64,000 nt of DNA from DTYU01 sp040757355 (GCA_040757355.1 JBFLWY010000009.1:1-64000), one strand, 5' to 3'; shown: positions 26,713 through 35,373, counted from the stretch's first letter. A program made the numbers and translations. Notes: generated by a model from the sequence alone, not told the origin.

Positions 26713-26830
26713 GGGTCCGTTCGAGGTTCAAGGTTCGAAGTTGGATAGAGGAGGGGTGGGCAAAGCCCACCATATTGGAGGTCAGGGGCAGGAGGTCGGA
26801 GGCAGGAAGTCAGAGGTCGGAGAAAGAGGA
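26713..26830. repeat. Degenerate heptanucleotide tandem arrays between tRNA genes
   Basis: GGGTCCG at 26715 opens a TTCGAGG/TTCAAGG/TTCGAAG array, and from about 26776 a second array of AGGTCRG-type heptamers runs to about 26830. Both have a 7-base period with drift. No gene is present despite open frames. Confidence 0.6.
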
Positions 26831-26896
26831 GGGAATTCGCGGGGCGAATTCCGGCAAAGATTCTGATGTCCGGCATCTTGCGTCTGACTTCTGAAC

Positions 26897-26971
26897 TGGG
26901 GCGTAGCCAAGCGGTAAGGCAGCGGACTTTGGATCCGCTATTCGTTGGTTCGAATCCAGCCGCCCCAGCCA
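26897..26971 (+). tRNA. tRNA-Gln (TTG)
   Basis: Acceptor TGGGGCG pairs with CGCCCCA (26961-26967), anticodon loop CTTTGGA gives TTG, T-arm GGTTCGAATCC, and CCA is encoded at 26969-26971. Confidence 0.96.
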
Positions 26972-26976
26972 AATTA

Positions 26977-27080
26977 GTCGTCGGTGGTCAGTCGTCAGTA
27001 GTCAGCAAGATAGGGTAAGAGTTTGCTAGGCGAATTCCACGAACAGGAGTGACAACCGACGTCCGACGGCTGACGACCAA
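26977..27080. repeat. Inverted pair of heptamer arrays between tRNA-Gln and tRNA-Lys
   Basis: GTCGTCG/GTGGTCA/GTCGTCA/GTAGTCA at 26977-27004 and ACAACCG/ACGTCCG/ACGGCTG/ACGACCA at 27052-27079. Each has a 7-base period, and the second is roughly the reverse complement of the first, so the pair could fold as a long hairpin. Confidence 0.6.
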
Positions 27081-27085
27081 AATAT

Positions 27086-27161
27086 GAGCCATTAGCTCAG
27101 TTGGTAGAGCACCTGACTTTTAATCAGGGTGTCGCAGGTTCGAGTCCTGCATGGCTCACCA
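27086..27161 (+). tRNA. tRNA-Lys (TTT)
   Basis: Acceptor GAGCCAT/ATGGCTC, D-arm AGCTCAGTTGGTAGAGC, anticodon loop CTTTTAA giving TTT, T-arm GGTTCGAGTCC, CCA encoded at 27159-27161. Confidence 0.97.
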
Positions 27162-27218
27162 GAAATACCAAGGCTTCCAAGATTTGGGAAACCAATGAGG
27201 AAGCCTTTTATTATTGAC

Positions 27219-28838
27219 TTACGGTTTACCGTTTTGGTCGTTTTCCCCGTTTTCTTCCACAACGTTGTTTGGCAGTTCTCCTTTTTCCAGGGCTTCGAGG
27301 TGTTCGAGGACGAGGCGTTTTCTTTCGTTGCCGGTTTCCAGGCTCAAGACACCTTCGGCGAGCAGCTTCTCAATCGCCTGGTGTTCGGCGTAGAGGAGCT
27401 TTTTCCGTGCGGCGAGTTTCTGTTCCTGCAATAGCTCCGGGTGTTGATGGTACAGTTCATCCAGTTTACGGTGAATTGAAACAATCCGTTCGGAGTTTTC
27501 CTGCTCGAGGTGACTAAATACCGGCGGTGAAACCCTGCCCTGGAGGTGCAAGCGGTTCAGTTCCTCATTTGCGGCCAGCGCCTGCTGCAGCGCAAACGAA
27601 AGGTTTTCATACTCCTTTAGCCCCGATAAGGTCTTTTGAAGTCCGAATAGACGGATAAATGGCGCGATGGTCAGCCCCTGGGCTACAAGGGAGAAGAAAA
27701 CGACGCCGAAGGTCAACGCGATCAGCGTTTCCCTGCCGGCAAAAGCGGGGGGCAAGCTCAGGGCGAGGGCCAGGGATAAGGAGCCCTTCAACCCTCCCCA
27801 GTTAAGGACGTGCTTCCACGACCAAGGCAGCCTGACTCCTACCGTTGGTAAATAAACCGCAGCGCTGCGCCCGATTACGACAACAGCGATCCCCGCCAGG
27901 ATTTGAGTCAAATGGTCCGCCATGTTGATGCGGGCGATTTCCAGGCCGACCAGGATGAAGACTAAGGAGTTTGTCACTAGGGTGATCGTATCCCAGAAAA
28001 CCGAGATGCTGAGCCTTGTGGTGGGGCTCATCCCGATAACCTTGCCGTAGTTGCCCAGTACTAAGCCGGCAGTTACCACGGCGATTACGCCAGACACCCC
28101 GAGGTACTCCGCGAAAAGGTACGAACCGTAGAACAGAATAAAGGAAAAAGCGTTTTCAAGCGGGTAGTCGTCGAAGAGCCGGCCGATTTGAGATATCATA
28201 AAACCGAGGATGCCTCCGACCAAAAGCCCGCCCACCACGACCTTGAAGAACGCGGCAAAGCCGGCGGCAACGCCCCATACCCCCATCGCGGTGATTGATG
28301 CCAGGGAATAGGCAGATAGTTTAAAGAGCACTACGGAGATCCCGTCGTTGACCAAACTCTCCCCCTCCATTATTACAGCGAGGCGGCGGTTTACTCCCAG
28401 GGTCTTGAAGATGGAAAGGACGCTGATTGGGTCTGTGGCGGCCATCACTGCTCCGAATACCAGCGCCGTTTGGAGTGGGAGGTTTAGGAATTCGTATGCC
28501 AACCCTCCGGTTGTGAGGTAGGCAATAAACGTACCTGCAAACGCCAGCAGGATTATCGGGGCGCGGTTTTTACTTACCGCATTGAAAGAGAGTTTGAGGG
28601 AGGCCTCACCTAAAAGGGCCGGAAGGAAGATGGTGATAATTACAGCGCGAAAAACTTCATCCGAAGCGAAAAAATCCTTCAATTCATCGAAAACGCCGGC
28701 GACCGGTGCGAGCCCTATAAACGCCCCGATCAGCACGAGGGCAATAGGGTACGGTTTGTCAACCTTCTTCGCGATGGCGGTAACGCCGACCGAGAGGACG
28801 AGCAGGATCAAAAACAGTTCGAAGCTATGGATTATCAT
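27219..28838 (-). CDS. CPA1-family Na+/H+ antiporter
   Basis: 539 residues with about 12 membrane helices, then a cytoplasmic helical tail of about 130 residues. The CPA1 ion-binding signature ATDPISVLSIFK (Asp-Pro) and GESLVNDG are both intact, as are GGLKGSLSLALALSLP in the late helices. It exchanges Na+ (or K+) for H+ across the cell membrane for pH and sodium homeostasis. The charged coiled-coil-like tail (LARKKLLYAEHQAIEKLL) probably regulates it. It is transcribed towards the tRNA cluster and stands alone. Confidence 0.92.
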   Translation of the reverse strand: MIIHSFELFLILLVLSVGVTAIAKKVDKPYPIALVLIGAFIGLAPVAGVFDELKDFFASDEVFRAVIITIFLPALLGEASLKLSFNAVSKNRAPIILLAFAGTFIAYLTTGGLAYEFLNLPLQTALVFGAVMAATDPISVLSIFKTLGVNRRLAVIMEGESLVNDGISVVLFKLSAYSLASITAMGVWGVAAGFAAFFKVVVGGLLVGGILGFMISQIGRLFDDYPLENAFSFILFYGSYLFAEYLGVSGVIAVVTAGLVLGNYGKVIGMSPTTRLSISVFWDTITLVTNSLVFILVGLEIARINMADHLTQILAGIAVVVIGRSAAVYLPTVGVRLPWSWKHVLNWGGLKGSLSLALALSLPPAFAGRETLIALTFGVVFFSLVAQGLTIAPFIRLFGLQKTLSGLKEYENLSFALQQALAANEELNRLHLQGRVSPPVFSHLEQENSERIVSIHRKLDELYHQHPELLQEQKLAARKKLLYAEHQAIEKLLAEGVLSLETGNERKRLVLEHLEALEKGELPNNVVEENGENDQNGKP

Positions 28839-29198
28839 TTACTTGCCACCTATGAGTCCGTAACTATTTTATAGGAGTGAATGCTGTCCCTGTTTTTAAA
28901 TAATATCACAAGTGAAGCCTTTTTGCTGCGGGAGGCTCGCTCTCGCGCACCAACCGGACGGCCTCCACTCGAAACTCTGGAGGATAAGGCGGTCTTGTCT
29001 TCGGCATTTGGTGACCTCCTCTTTCTGGGCTTACCCCAAGTATCAGGGTGTCCACCAAACCGGGTCAAGTCCGATCGGCATTTATACCCTCCGGCAGTAC
29101 CAACCGGGGTACCGGGTGAGCAGGAATACGGGGGCTTTTTGACGAAATGTGTTCACCAGTTATTGGTTGAAGGGGGCTTGCTTGATAAGCCGGCAGAA
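28839..29198. other. Gene-poor stretch upstream of the SGNH protein
   Basis: About 360 bases. A frame is open from 28881 into the SGNH gene, but its translation (Pro/Arg-rich, no domain pattern, no ribosome site) looks non-coding. No known riboswitch pattern is recognised. Confidence 0.45.
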
Positions 29199-30305
29199 AT
29201 GCTCAGACTTTTTAACTTCAATAAAAGAGTGTTACTATTTGTATGCGCCATGCTGGTGGCGTTGGATTTGTTCATCGGGTTTTACATCGATTGGCGGTTT
29301 GCCGAACCGGCCTGCTGCCGGCTGCCCTGTGACGATGCTGCCGCCGTACAGCTTTGGCTCCGCCAGGTCGAAAAGGCCGAGGGTTTTAAGATAGTTTTCT
29401 TAGGTGATTCGGCGGTGCATGGTCTGGCGGCCGGGAGCGGCTTCGATTCGCTGCCCGCAGCAGTTTCCCGGTGCCTGAAGAAAAGACTGCCGCAAAAAGA
29501 GATAAAGGTATTCAACCTGGCCCTCGAAGGTTGCGGCCCCGCCGAGACATTCTTGCTCTTTAATGCATTGTCGGGAGCAAGGGTCGATCTTGTCATATAT
29601 GACCTTAACATCGCCTGGTTCTCCCGCCGGAAAACTCTCGATCACCCCAATTTGCTTGCTTTAACGGATAATTATCCTCAAGACTTCAACCCTGCTGAGA
29701 TAGCCCCGGATATTCTGACTACGAAAGAACAGGTGAGGGGAGAGGCGTACGTTAAAGAGTCCTTGTCAAAGAACTGGAAGCTTTACCGCTACCGGATTCT
29801 GTTGAACTACTGGTTATTCGGTAAGCCAATCCGCAACGAGTTGCCCCTGGCAATGCAGAATCCCGAGGTACTGCTGACCAACAGCGATAATGTATACGCA
29901 GAGATCAAAGAGCTGCGGACGCCGTGGCGGGAGAAGGATTGGCCCACGGACGCCCGGCGGGGGCGTCTGGGCGAGTTCAACATATCCGGCGCGAACCACC
30001 AGTGGAAGTTTTACCTAAGATTCATCGAGTTGTTAGAGGAAAAGGGCACCAAAGTGGTCTTTTACACGCCGCCCCGCAACTTCGAGCTCTTGGACAAAAC
30101 CAAGAGCATAAACTACCCGCTTTACCTGCGGAACAGCAAACTGGCGGTTGAGGCAGCCGGCCGCCGCGGGATTCCGGTGTTAAACTACGACCGTTCAGTG
30201 GAGAGCGAGCACTTCACGGATATCATTCACACGACGGCCCGCGGTAACGAGATACTGGCCGGCAAGATGGCCGACGACCTTATTTCCAAGGGCCTGCTTG
30301 ACTGA
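29199..30305 (+). CDS. Membrane-anchored SGNH-hydrolase-like protein (DltD/AlgX-type acyl transferase partner)
   Basis: 368 residues if started at ATG 29199, which places a signal anchor at the N-terminus (VLLFVCAMLVALDLFIGFYI); the frame is open further upstream but that part looks non-coding. SGNH block I is VFLGDSAVHGL with the nucleophile Ser, and block V is DIIHTTARGNEIL with the catalytic Asp and His. Proteins of this architecture sit outside the membrane and hand acyl groups between an MBOAT protein and a glycan or teichoic acid (DltD, AlgX/J, PatB families). The MBOAT gene starts 84 bases downstream, so the pair is a typical surface-polymer O-acylation system. Substrate and acyl group are unknown. 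Confidence 0.78.
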   Translation: MLRLFNFNKRVLLFVCAMLVALDLFIGFYIDWRFAEPACCRLPCDDAAAVQLWLRQVEKAEGFKIVFLGDSAVHGLAAGSGFDSLPAAVSRCLKKRLPQKEIKVFNLALEGCGPAETFLLFNALSGARVDLVIYDLNIAWFSRRKTLDHPNLLALTDNYPQDFNPAEIAPDILTTKEQVRGEAYVKESLSKNWKLYRYRILLNYWLFGKPIRNELPLAMQNPEVLLTNSDNVYAEIKELRTPWREKDWPTDARRGRLGEFNISGANHQWKFYLRFIELLEEKGTKVVFYTPPRNFELLDKTKSINYPLYLRNSKLAVEAAGRRGIPVLNYDRSVESEHFTDIIHTTARGNEILAGKMADDLISKGLLD

Positions 30306-30389
30306 CCATTTGGTTGAATCTGAGGCGAGCGGGCTTTCTTTTTTAAATACTTGTTTCGGCGGCTTGGCCCGACGGAGAGGCTTGTAACC

Positions 30390-31568
30390 ATGCTGTACAT
30401 GACCTGGTTTTACCTGCTTTTTGTCGCTACGTTGTTTTTTGTTTACTGGTTCGTCGTGCCGGCCCGGTTTCGCCCCTGGGTCTTTGCGGCCGGCAGTGCG
30501 GGCCTTTTGCTGTACGTTTTTCCGGGACATACCCTGTTCGTTTTTGCCCTGGCCACTGTTGTGTATCTTGCAGGAGAATACTGGGCGGATGAAAGACTAA
30601 GGTGCCGTAATGCAGTGCTAATCTCGGGGATTGTGCTCGTCCTCGGGGTTTTGTTTTATTTCAAGTACAGCGCTCTCTTCGTGGAAACTTTTAACCGTTT
30701 CGCCGGTGCGAAATTGAAGCTGCCTGAAATGGCACTGCCCCTCGGGATTTCGTACTTCAGTTTCCGGTTTGTATCCTACCTGATTGACGTTAAAAGGGGA
30801 GTAGTCACAGAGAGAAGCTACGGGCGGTTTTTGCTCTACACCTTTTTCTTTCCGATCATGCCCGCAGGGCCGATAGAGAGGTACGGGACCGTTGATGAGC
30901 AGAGCAGGAACCCGGGAGGTTTCCGGTGGGACTATGTCCAGGAAGGGATACCCCGCATACTCTGGGGACTGTTTAAAAAGATAGTCTTGGCCGATTCGCT
31001 CTCCTTTCTGGCAGACGACCTTTCCAATCCGGGAGCGGGTTCATCCGCTTACTGGGTGGGCATGTACGCCGCCACCATGAAGATATACTTAGATTTTTCC
31101 GGTTATACAGACATGGCGGTGGGGACTTCCCGGCTCTTCGGCTACAGAATAATGGAGAACTTTAACAACCCGTACTTGCAGCCCAACATTTCATTATTCT
31201 GGAAGAACTGGCATATATCCCTGACAAGGTGGTTCCGGGACTACCTTTTTATTCCCCTCGGGGGCAGCCGGAGAGGCTTCGGAAGAACGGTGTGTAACAC
31301 GGCTCTCGTTTGGGCCGCCACGGGGATCTGGCACGGCGCCGCGTGGCACTTTTTGTTCTGGGGGCTTTACCACGCAGTAGGGCTCGTTATCCTCCGCTTG
31401 TATAACATGTACATAAGCAGCCGGCTGCCGGAGGGCTTTAAATCCTCACGTATCGTGTACCTGCTGAGCACGACCGTAACTTTCCATTTTGTTGCGGTAG
31501 GGTGGATATTTTTCTTCGTAGATGTCAAACAGGGCTTCCACGTGCTTAAGGTTATGGCTGGTTTTTAG
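30390..31568 (+). CDS. MBOAT-family membrane O-acyltransferase (DltB/AlgI-like)
   Basis: 392 residues; ATG 30390 follows GGAGAGG by 9 bases. It has about 10 hydrophobic segments. Family landmarks are PLGISYFSFRFVSYLIDVKRG, PIMPAGPIERY, YLDFSGYTDMAVGTSRLFGY, NFNNPYLQPNISLFWKNWHISLTRWFRDYLFIPLGG and the catalytic histidine in IWHGAAWHFLFWGLYHA. MBOATs carry an activated acyl group through the membrane to an extracellular acceptor enzyme. The preceding gene encodes the SGNH partner and the next a 37-residue protein with a DltX-like tail, so all three probably form one operon and complex. Confidence 0.93.
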   Translation: MLYMTWFYLLFVATLFFVYWFVVPARFRPWVFAAGSAGLLLYVFPGHTLFVFALATVVYLAGEYWADERLRCRNAVLISGIVLVLGVLFYFKYSALFVETFNRFAGAKLKLPEMALPLGISYFSFRFVSYLIDVKRGVVTERSYGRFLLYTFFFPIMPAGPIERYGTVDEQSRNPGGFRWDYVQEGIPRILWGLFKKIVLADSLSFLADDLSNPGAGSSAYWVGMYAATMKIYLDFSGYTDMAVGTSRLFGYRIMENFNNPYLQPNISLFWKNWHISLTRWFRDYLFIPLGGSRRGFGRTVCNTALVWAATGIWHGAAWHFLFWGLYHAVGLVILRLYNMYISSRLPEGFKSSRIVYLLSTTVTFHFVAVGWIFFFVDVKQGFHVLKVMAGF

Positions 31569-31579
31569 GAGGTTGCGAT

Positions 31580-31693
31580 GTGAAAAAGGTGTTCTTGGAC
31601 TTCTTGACTGCGCTATTCTGGGCGGCTGTTATCGTGCTGGTGGTGCTTTTTTCTACCTCGGACTTTGCCGAGTTTATCTACAGTAATTTTTAA
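31580..31693 (+). CDS. 37-residue DltX-like membrane microprotein
   Basis: GTG 31580 follows AGGAGG (31567-31572) by 7 bases and reads to TAA 31693. The product has a basic start (MKKVFLDFL), one membrane helix (about residues 9-25) and an outside tail ending FIYSNF. DltX of the D-alanylation system is a similar small protein whose conserved C-terminal FxYxxF motif, with its tyrosine, enters the MBOAT channel during acyl transfer. The match in size, topology, terminal motif and position directly after an MBOAT gene makes a homologous role likely. It would normally be missed in annotation. Its last four bases overlap the convergent gene's stop. Confidence 0.82.
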   Translation: MKKVFLDFLTALFWAAVIVLVVLFSTSDFAEFIYSNF

Positions 31694-32616
31694 CCGGCGG
31701 GGTCGGGTCGTTCTTGACGGCTTTTCCCAAGGCTTTCATAAAACTCCTGGCACTCCCGGTAGGTAAGCCTCCTTATCCAGCGGCAGAGGTATAGTTCTTC
31801 AGTTAGATGAGGAAAAGGAACGGTCGGTGTCGGCAGTTTTTCGTCTTTGGAGACCAGGCTTACATAGACCAGGTTCTGGGCGGCGAGAAGACTGTCGCTC
31901 CGGCGTTCCGGTTTTCCGAAACTGTAGCGAAGTGTCAGGATGTCCCCGGGAGACAGATGCTGCCGCCAGGGAAGGTTGCTCAGGCTGTGGATGGGTTCGC
32001 GCAGGAGAAAAAGCCACCGGAGTTGAACCGGCGGCGGTAGTATTTTACGCAGGAGAGAATAAAGGGTTTGATGTATGTAGCCTGCTTCGATGTACACGTC
32101 TCCCTCAGTATTATTAAAAACCCGCGCGATCCCCTCGGCACGCATCCTTTCTCTTGTGCTGTTGCGGTATGCATCGGCCCGCGCAAAGATTTTGGTGGCC
32201 TCCACCAGGGCACCGAAGTCACCGGCGGCGGTGGCTTCGTAATAGCGCAACAAGGCTCCGGCAACATAGTGTTCGCATTTCCAAACCCTGTGTTCCAGGT
32301 CCGTCTGCGGCGCTCTCCCTTCCATCAGCACTTTCGCTACAGTCATGTAGGGGTCTACTTGAAAAAACAAGAGATTGGTCTTTAAACACATCTCTTGGTA
32401 ACTGCGGTATGCCCGCAGCACGAAGCGAGGGAATCCGTAGACACCGCTGGCGAGATAACGGCGGATACTGGCCTGCCGTTTTATAATCCGGTGAAAATCC
32501 GGGTGCTCGGGTTCTTCAAGGATTACCACCCGGTGCTGCTTCATATGCTTTTCCATCACTTCCAGCATCTCGACCCGGTGCGGCCCGTAGGCCAGGGTAA
32601 CTGTCCGTGTTTGCAT
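31690..32616 (-). CDS. Conserved protein of unknown function
   Basis: 308 residues, ATG 32616 with GAGAGGAAAA just upstream. I do not recognise the family. It is soluble and basic, rich in Arg and aromatic residues, and lacks a signal peptide or membrane segment. The start TVTLAYGPHRVEMLEVMEKHMKQHRVVILEEPEHPDFHRI looks like an alpha/beta nucleotide- or substrate-binding fold followed by a long helical body (IKRQASIRRYL, CEHYVAGALLRYYEA), and it contains FNNTEGDVYIEAGYIHQTLY. This could be a TraB/PrgY-like or helical regulatory fold, but nothing decides it. It converges on the acyl-transfer operon with a 4-base overlap. Confidence 0.6.
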   Translation of the reverse strand: MQTRTVTLAYGPHRVEMLEVMEKHMKQHRVVILEEPEHPDFHRIIKRQASIRRYLASGVYGFPRFVLRAYRSYQEMCLKTNLLFFQVDPYMTVAKVLMEGRAPQTDLEHRVWKCEHYVAGALLRYYEATAAGDFGALVEATKIFARADAYRNSTRERMRAEGIARVFNNTEGDVYIEAGYIHQTLYSLLRKILPPPVQLRWLFLLREPIHSLSNLPWRQHLSPGDILTLRYSFGKPERRSDSLLAAQNLVYVSLVSKDEKLPTPTVPFPHLTEELYLCRWIRRLTYRECQEFYESLGKSRQERPDPAG

Positions 32617-32654
32617 TGTTTTCCTCTCCCTAAAATAGTACTTCTTTCGCGGGG

Positions 32655-32690
32655 CGCGGCGACCTGCCTGTCGGCAGACAGGTGAGCTTT
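32655..32690. repeat. Dispersed palindrome with CCTGTC-GGCA-GACAGG core
   Basis: CCTGTC (32667-32672), loop GGCA, GACAGG (32677-32682), preceded by GCGCGGCG and followed by an AGCTTTGCAT-like tail. A near-identical copy with the same flanks is at 55705-55745. Confidence 0.75.
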
Positions 32691-32701
32691 GCATTACTGC
32701 G

Positions 32702-33760
32702 TCAGGTCATTCTTTCTCTGATGAAACCGTAAGTCAGGCCTCCGAGGAGAAGGAAACCGGCGACTCCTACCGCCGCGTAAAGATAGCGCACCAGGTTTGA
32801 AAAACCAAGCAGGCTGGCAACAAAGGCTGCAACTGAGACAAGGCTTGCCAATTGCTTGGAACGCCGGTTTTCGGGGCCGGCGAAGCGCGTCGTGAAACCA
32901 TAAAGGTTAGCCACCGCAGTGGTATAGATTTCCGCGAGGAGGACCACACCGTATCCCGCCTGAACCGCCGGCGAGAACCGCCCGGCTATATAAACCATGG
33001 GGACTTCAAAGCCGGCGGCCTGGGAAGGTACGGTCAGTATCGCCATGTTAATTGCGAGCGCCCCGAGACCAAGACCGAGTCCGCCGAGGAGAGCCCCGTT
33101 TTTTATCGCCTTTGCACTGATTGCTCTGGCGCCAAGGGGTGCGAGAATGGCTATCGAAAGAACGATATTGTACGAAACATATGCCAAAGCAGAAAGCGGC
33201 CAGGAAGGGATGGCCGGGTCTACTTTCTTTGTCCATACGCTGATAACCTCGAAGTCGAGCGGGTTAGCGGCCAGGGTTGCCAGACTGAGGCCCAAAACCG
33301 AGAGGAGCAGGACCGGGATCACAAAACTGATGGAGAGTACGACCCCGTAGAACCCTGAGAGCACCGTGATCAAGGAAGCCGCGATCATGATACCGTTCCC
33401 CAGTACCTTCGGGAGGCCAAACTGCTCCATAAATATCGCGCCTGCACCCGCAGCCATTGCTGTCAAACCGCCGAAGAGAAAAAAGGTTATTATTCCATCA
33501 ACCACCCTGCCGAGATAGCGGCCCCCAGCGTACTGAACTATTTCGGGGTAGGACTTCGCGTTCAACCTTTGGCCGAGGTTAAGAACGATTCCACCGAAAA
33601 AGACGAAAAGGGTTCCGGCGAGAACGAGCGCGAGAATGCTGTTCAGGCCGAAGAAGCTGAAAAACTGCAGCACTTCCTGGCCCGATGCGAACCCGGCCCC
33701 CACAACCGTACCGATGTAGGTTGCCGCAATAGTAAACGATGAGAGCTTTCGCGTGCCCAT
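32702..33760 (-). CDS. YkvI-family membrane transporter
   Basis: 352 residues with about 10 hydrophobic segments, starting ATG 33760. The N-terminus IAATYIGTVVGAGFASGQEVLQFFSFFG is the hallmark of the YkvI group, a branch of the APC/LeuT-fold transporters; GxGFASGxE marks the unwound substrate site. The substrate is unknown. It is transcribed divergently from thi4, about 170 bases apart, and there is no co-transcribed partner. Confidence 0.85.
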   Translation of the reverse strand: MGTRKLSSFTIAATYIGTVVGAGFASGQEVLQFFSFFGLNSILALVLAGTLFVFFGGIVLNLGQRLNAKSYPEIVQYAGGRYLGRVVDGIITFFLFGGLTAMAAGAGAIFMEQFGLPKVLGNGIMIAASLITVLSGFYGVVLSISFVIPVLLLSVLGLSLATLAANPLDFEVISVWTKKVDPAIPSWPLSALAYVSYNIVLSIAILAPLGARAISAKAIKNGALLGGLGLGLGALAINMAILTVPSQAAGFEVPMVYIAGRFSPAVQAGYGVVLLAEIYTTAVANLYGFTTRFAGPENRRSKQLASLVSVAAFVASLLGFSNLVRYLYAAVGVAGFLLLGGLTYGFIRERMT

Positions 33761-33857
33761 ACTTTAATAATATATTCTCAACGCGGGCGGCGCTTCAAGC
33801 CTGGTAATTGACGGATTTTTATGTATCATCACGGTCTGCGGAAAAGGCTTTTACACC

Positions 33858-33885
33858 TTGACGCCTGTACCTGCCGGGATATAAT
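33858..33885 (+). promoter_or_regulatory. SigA-type promoter of thi4
   Basis: -35 TTGACG (33858-33863), 16-base spacer, -10 TATAAT (33880-33885). Transcription would start about 35 bases before the TTG start of thi4, leaving no room for a TPP riboswitch. Confidence 0.7.
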
Positions 33886-33929
33886 AAATTGGAAAGCTGT
33901 GAGAGACTGAGCTGAAAGGAGTCAGCAAG

Positions 33930-34715
33930 TTGGACAACAAATTCGAATTGGACGAGCGGGTTATTTCCCGAGCGATAATCACGCAATACTCCCAGGACTT
34001 ACTATCCTTGATCGAGTTCGACGTTGCGGTTGTCGGCGCCGGCCCCTCAGGACTCTCGGCCGCATTTTACCTCGCCCGGAACGGGTTAAAGACCGCGGTC
34101 TTTGAGCGCCGGCTGAGCGTCGGCGGCGGGATGTGGGGCGGTGCGATGATGTTCAATAAGATCGTCTTTCAGGAGCCGGCCCGCCCGGTCTTTGAAGATG
34201 TCGGTGTAAGCTTTCAGGAGTTTGAGCCCGGCTACTACGTGGCGCATGCCGTAGAATCGGTGGCCGGGTTTGCTTACGCCGCCTGCCGCGCCGGTGCGCA
34301 GATAATGAACCTCATTACGGTAGAGGATGTTGTCCTGCGAGAAGATGTAGTAACGGGGCTGGTGCTGAACTGGACGTCGGTGGAGATGGCCGGCCTGCAC
34401 ATCGATCCTCTTGCAGTCCGGTGCCGGTGTGTTGTGGACGCCACCGGACACGATGCACGTGTGGTCCGCATCCTGACGGGGAAGGACGGTGTAACGCTCA
34501 AGGTCCCGGGCGGCCGGATTTGCGGCGAGAAGTCCATGTGGGCCGATGTTGGCGAGCGGCAAATCTTGGAGCACACCGGAGAGGTTTATCCCGGCCTTTA
34601 CGTGGCCGGAATGGCGGCGAACGCGGTGGCCGGCGGGTACCGGATGGGCCCCGTCTTCGGTGGGATGGTACTTTCCGGGAGAAAAGTCGCCGAACTGATC
34701 GCGCAGGCCATATGA
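33930..34715 (+). CDS. thi4: Thi4-family thiazole synthase (sulfide-dependent type)
   Basis: 261 residues from TTG 33930, with AAAGGAG about 9 bases upstream. An FAD/NAD-binding Rossmann motif is at VVGAGPSGLSAAFYLARNG, followed by the Thi4 block GGGMWGGAMMF and the C-terminal GMAANAVAGGYRMGPVFGGMVLSGRKVAE. The enzyme makes the thiazole half of thiamine from NAD and glycine. The loop GHDARVVRIL lacks the cysteine that eukaryotic suicide Thi4 uses as sulfur donor, so this one likely uses free sulfide, as in anaerobic archaea. It is monocistronic, and other thiamine genes are not in the window. Confidence 0.9.
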   Translation: MDNKFELDERVISRAIITQYSQDLLSLIEFDVAVVGAGPSGLSAAFYLARNGLKTAVFERRLSVGGGMWGGAMMFNKIVFQEPARPVFEDVGVSFQEFEPGYYVAHAVESVAGFAYAACRAGAQIMNLITVEDVVLREDVVTGLVLNWTSVEMAGLHIDPLAVRCRCVVDATGHDARVVRILTGKDGVTLKVPGGRICGEKSMWADVGERQILEHTGEVYPGLYVAGMAANAVAGGYRMGPVFGGMVLSGRKVAELIAQAI

Positions 34716-34825
34716 GCATTTTTAAGTCATTTGTCAAGTTTTTAACTATTTAGTGGCATTTGCCAGCCTGCCCGCGCGGCCTGTTTGCTGACCTCACCTG
34801 CGCCGTCTCCGCATTACCGGCACTA

Positions 34826-34920
34826 CCCAGCACTCAGAGAGGGAGTTAGCTTACGCAGGATAAACGACGTATTTAAAAATAGGTTCATGCTCCGACAGAG
34901 TTTATCCACTGAGTGCCGGG
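34826..34920. repeat. MITE-like element with CCCAGCACTCA inverted ends (95 bp)
   Basis: CCCAGCACTCA at 34826-34836 and TGAGTGCCGGG at 34910-34920 (10/11 inverted match). The interior is unrelated to the other copies. It lies between thi4 and the T-box leader, where no gene is present. Confidence 0.75.
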
Positions 34921-35019
34921 TTCCTTGGAGATAACGCCAGCGGCTTTTTAAAACTAAGCCTAAGCGAAAAGTTAGGTGCGAAAGTCGATCAGAAACTCTC
35001 TCTGATATGGAAGGGTCCT

Positions 35020-35055
35020 AATTCTGGATTCTAACTCCTACTCCTGACTTCTATA
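35020..35055. repeat. Degenerate heptamer array
   Basis: ATTCTGG/ATTCTAA/CTCCTAC/TCCTGAC/TTCTATA, a 7-base period array upstream of the T-box leader. It is similar in style to the arrays at 26.8 kb and 49.0 kb. Confidence 0.5.
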
Positions 35056-35103
35056 AGGATATTGACTTTAATGGCGATTCATAGTAAAAAGAATTAAAAG
35101 GTA

Positions 35104-35352
35104 ATGGCTGCGAAGGGGATTAAGGGTGGCTGCACCTCCTTTAGCGAGTCGGGGCAGGTGGAAGCCCGGCGGATGGGCGCTACCCGTGCCACCCCCGAGC
35201 TGGGAACGGAAAGGCTTCGGCCGAGTATGTTTCCTCGGTACCCACCGTTACAGGGAAGAGTGGATGTTGCCCATGCAGCATCAATTAAGGTGGTACCGCG
35301 AGTGGAAGACCTCGTCCTTAAAACCGGACGGGGTTTTAGTTTTTTAATATGT
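35104..35352 (+). promoter_or_regulatory. T-box leader with terminator upstream of the lrp-aminotransferase operon
   Basis: Stem I is built on GGGTGG (35124-35129) pairing with CCACCC (35189-35194), and its distal part has the AGCGAG kink-turn-like element and GGTG/AAG apical motifs. The T-box itself, AAGGTGGTACCGCG, is at 35287-35300. The terminator stem CCTCGTCC (35310-35317) with GGACGGGG (35326-35333) and T-runs follows. Uncharged tRNA would stabilise the antiterminator and allow expression. The specifier codon could not be fixed by eye. An open frame through the leader is accidental. Confidence 0.9.
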
Positions 35353-35373
35353 TTTTATAAGGAGGCTTTTTCT

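Noticed and set aside
26595..26894. ORFs spanning the tRNA-His gene and following repeats
   Set aside because: They overlap a clear tRNA and heptamer arrays, with no protein family pattern.
28881..29198. 106-residue N-terminal extension of the SGNH protein
   Set aside because: The translation lacks a domain or signal pattern, and the membrane anchor starts properly after ATG 29199.
35104..35373. N-terminal extension of the Lrp gene from ATG 35104
   Set aside because: The stretch is a T-box leader with its terminator, and a strong ribosome site precedes ATG 35374.
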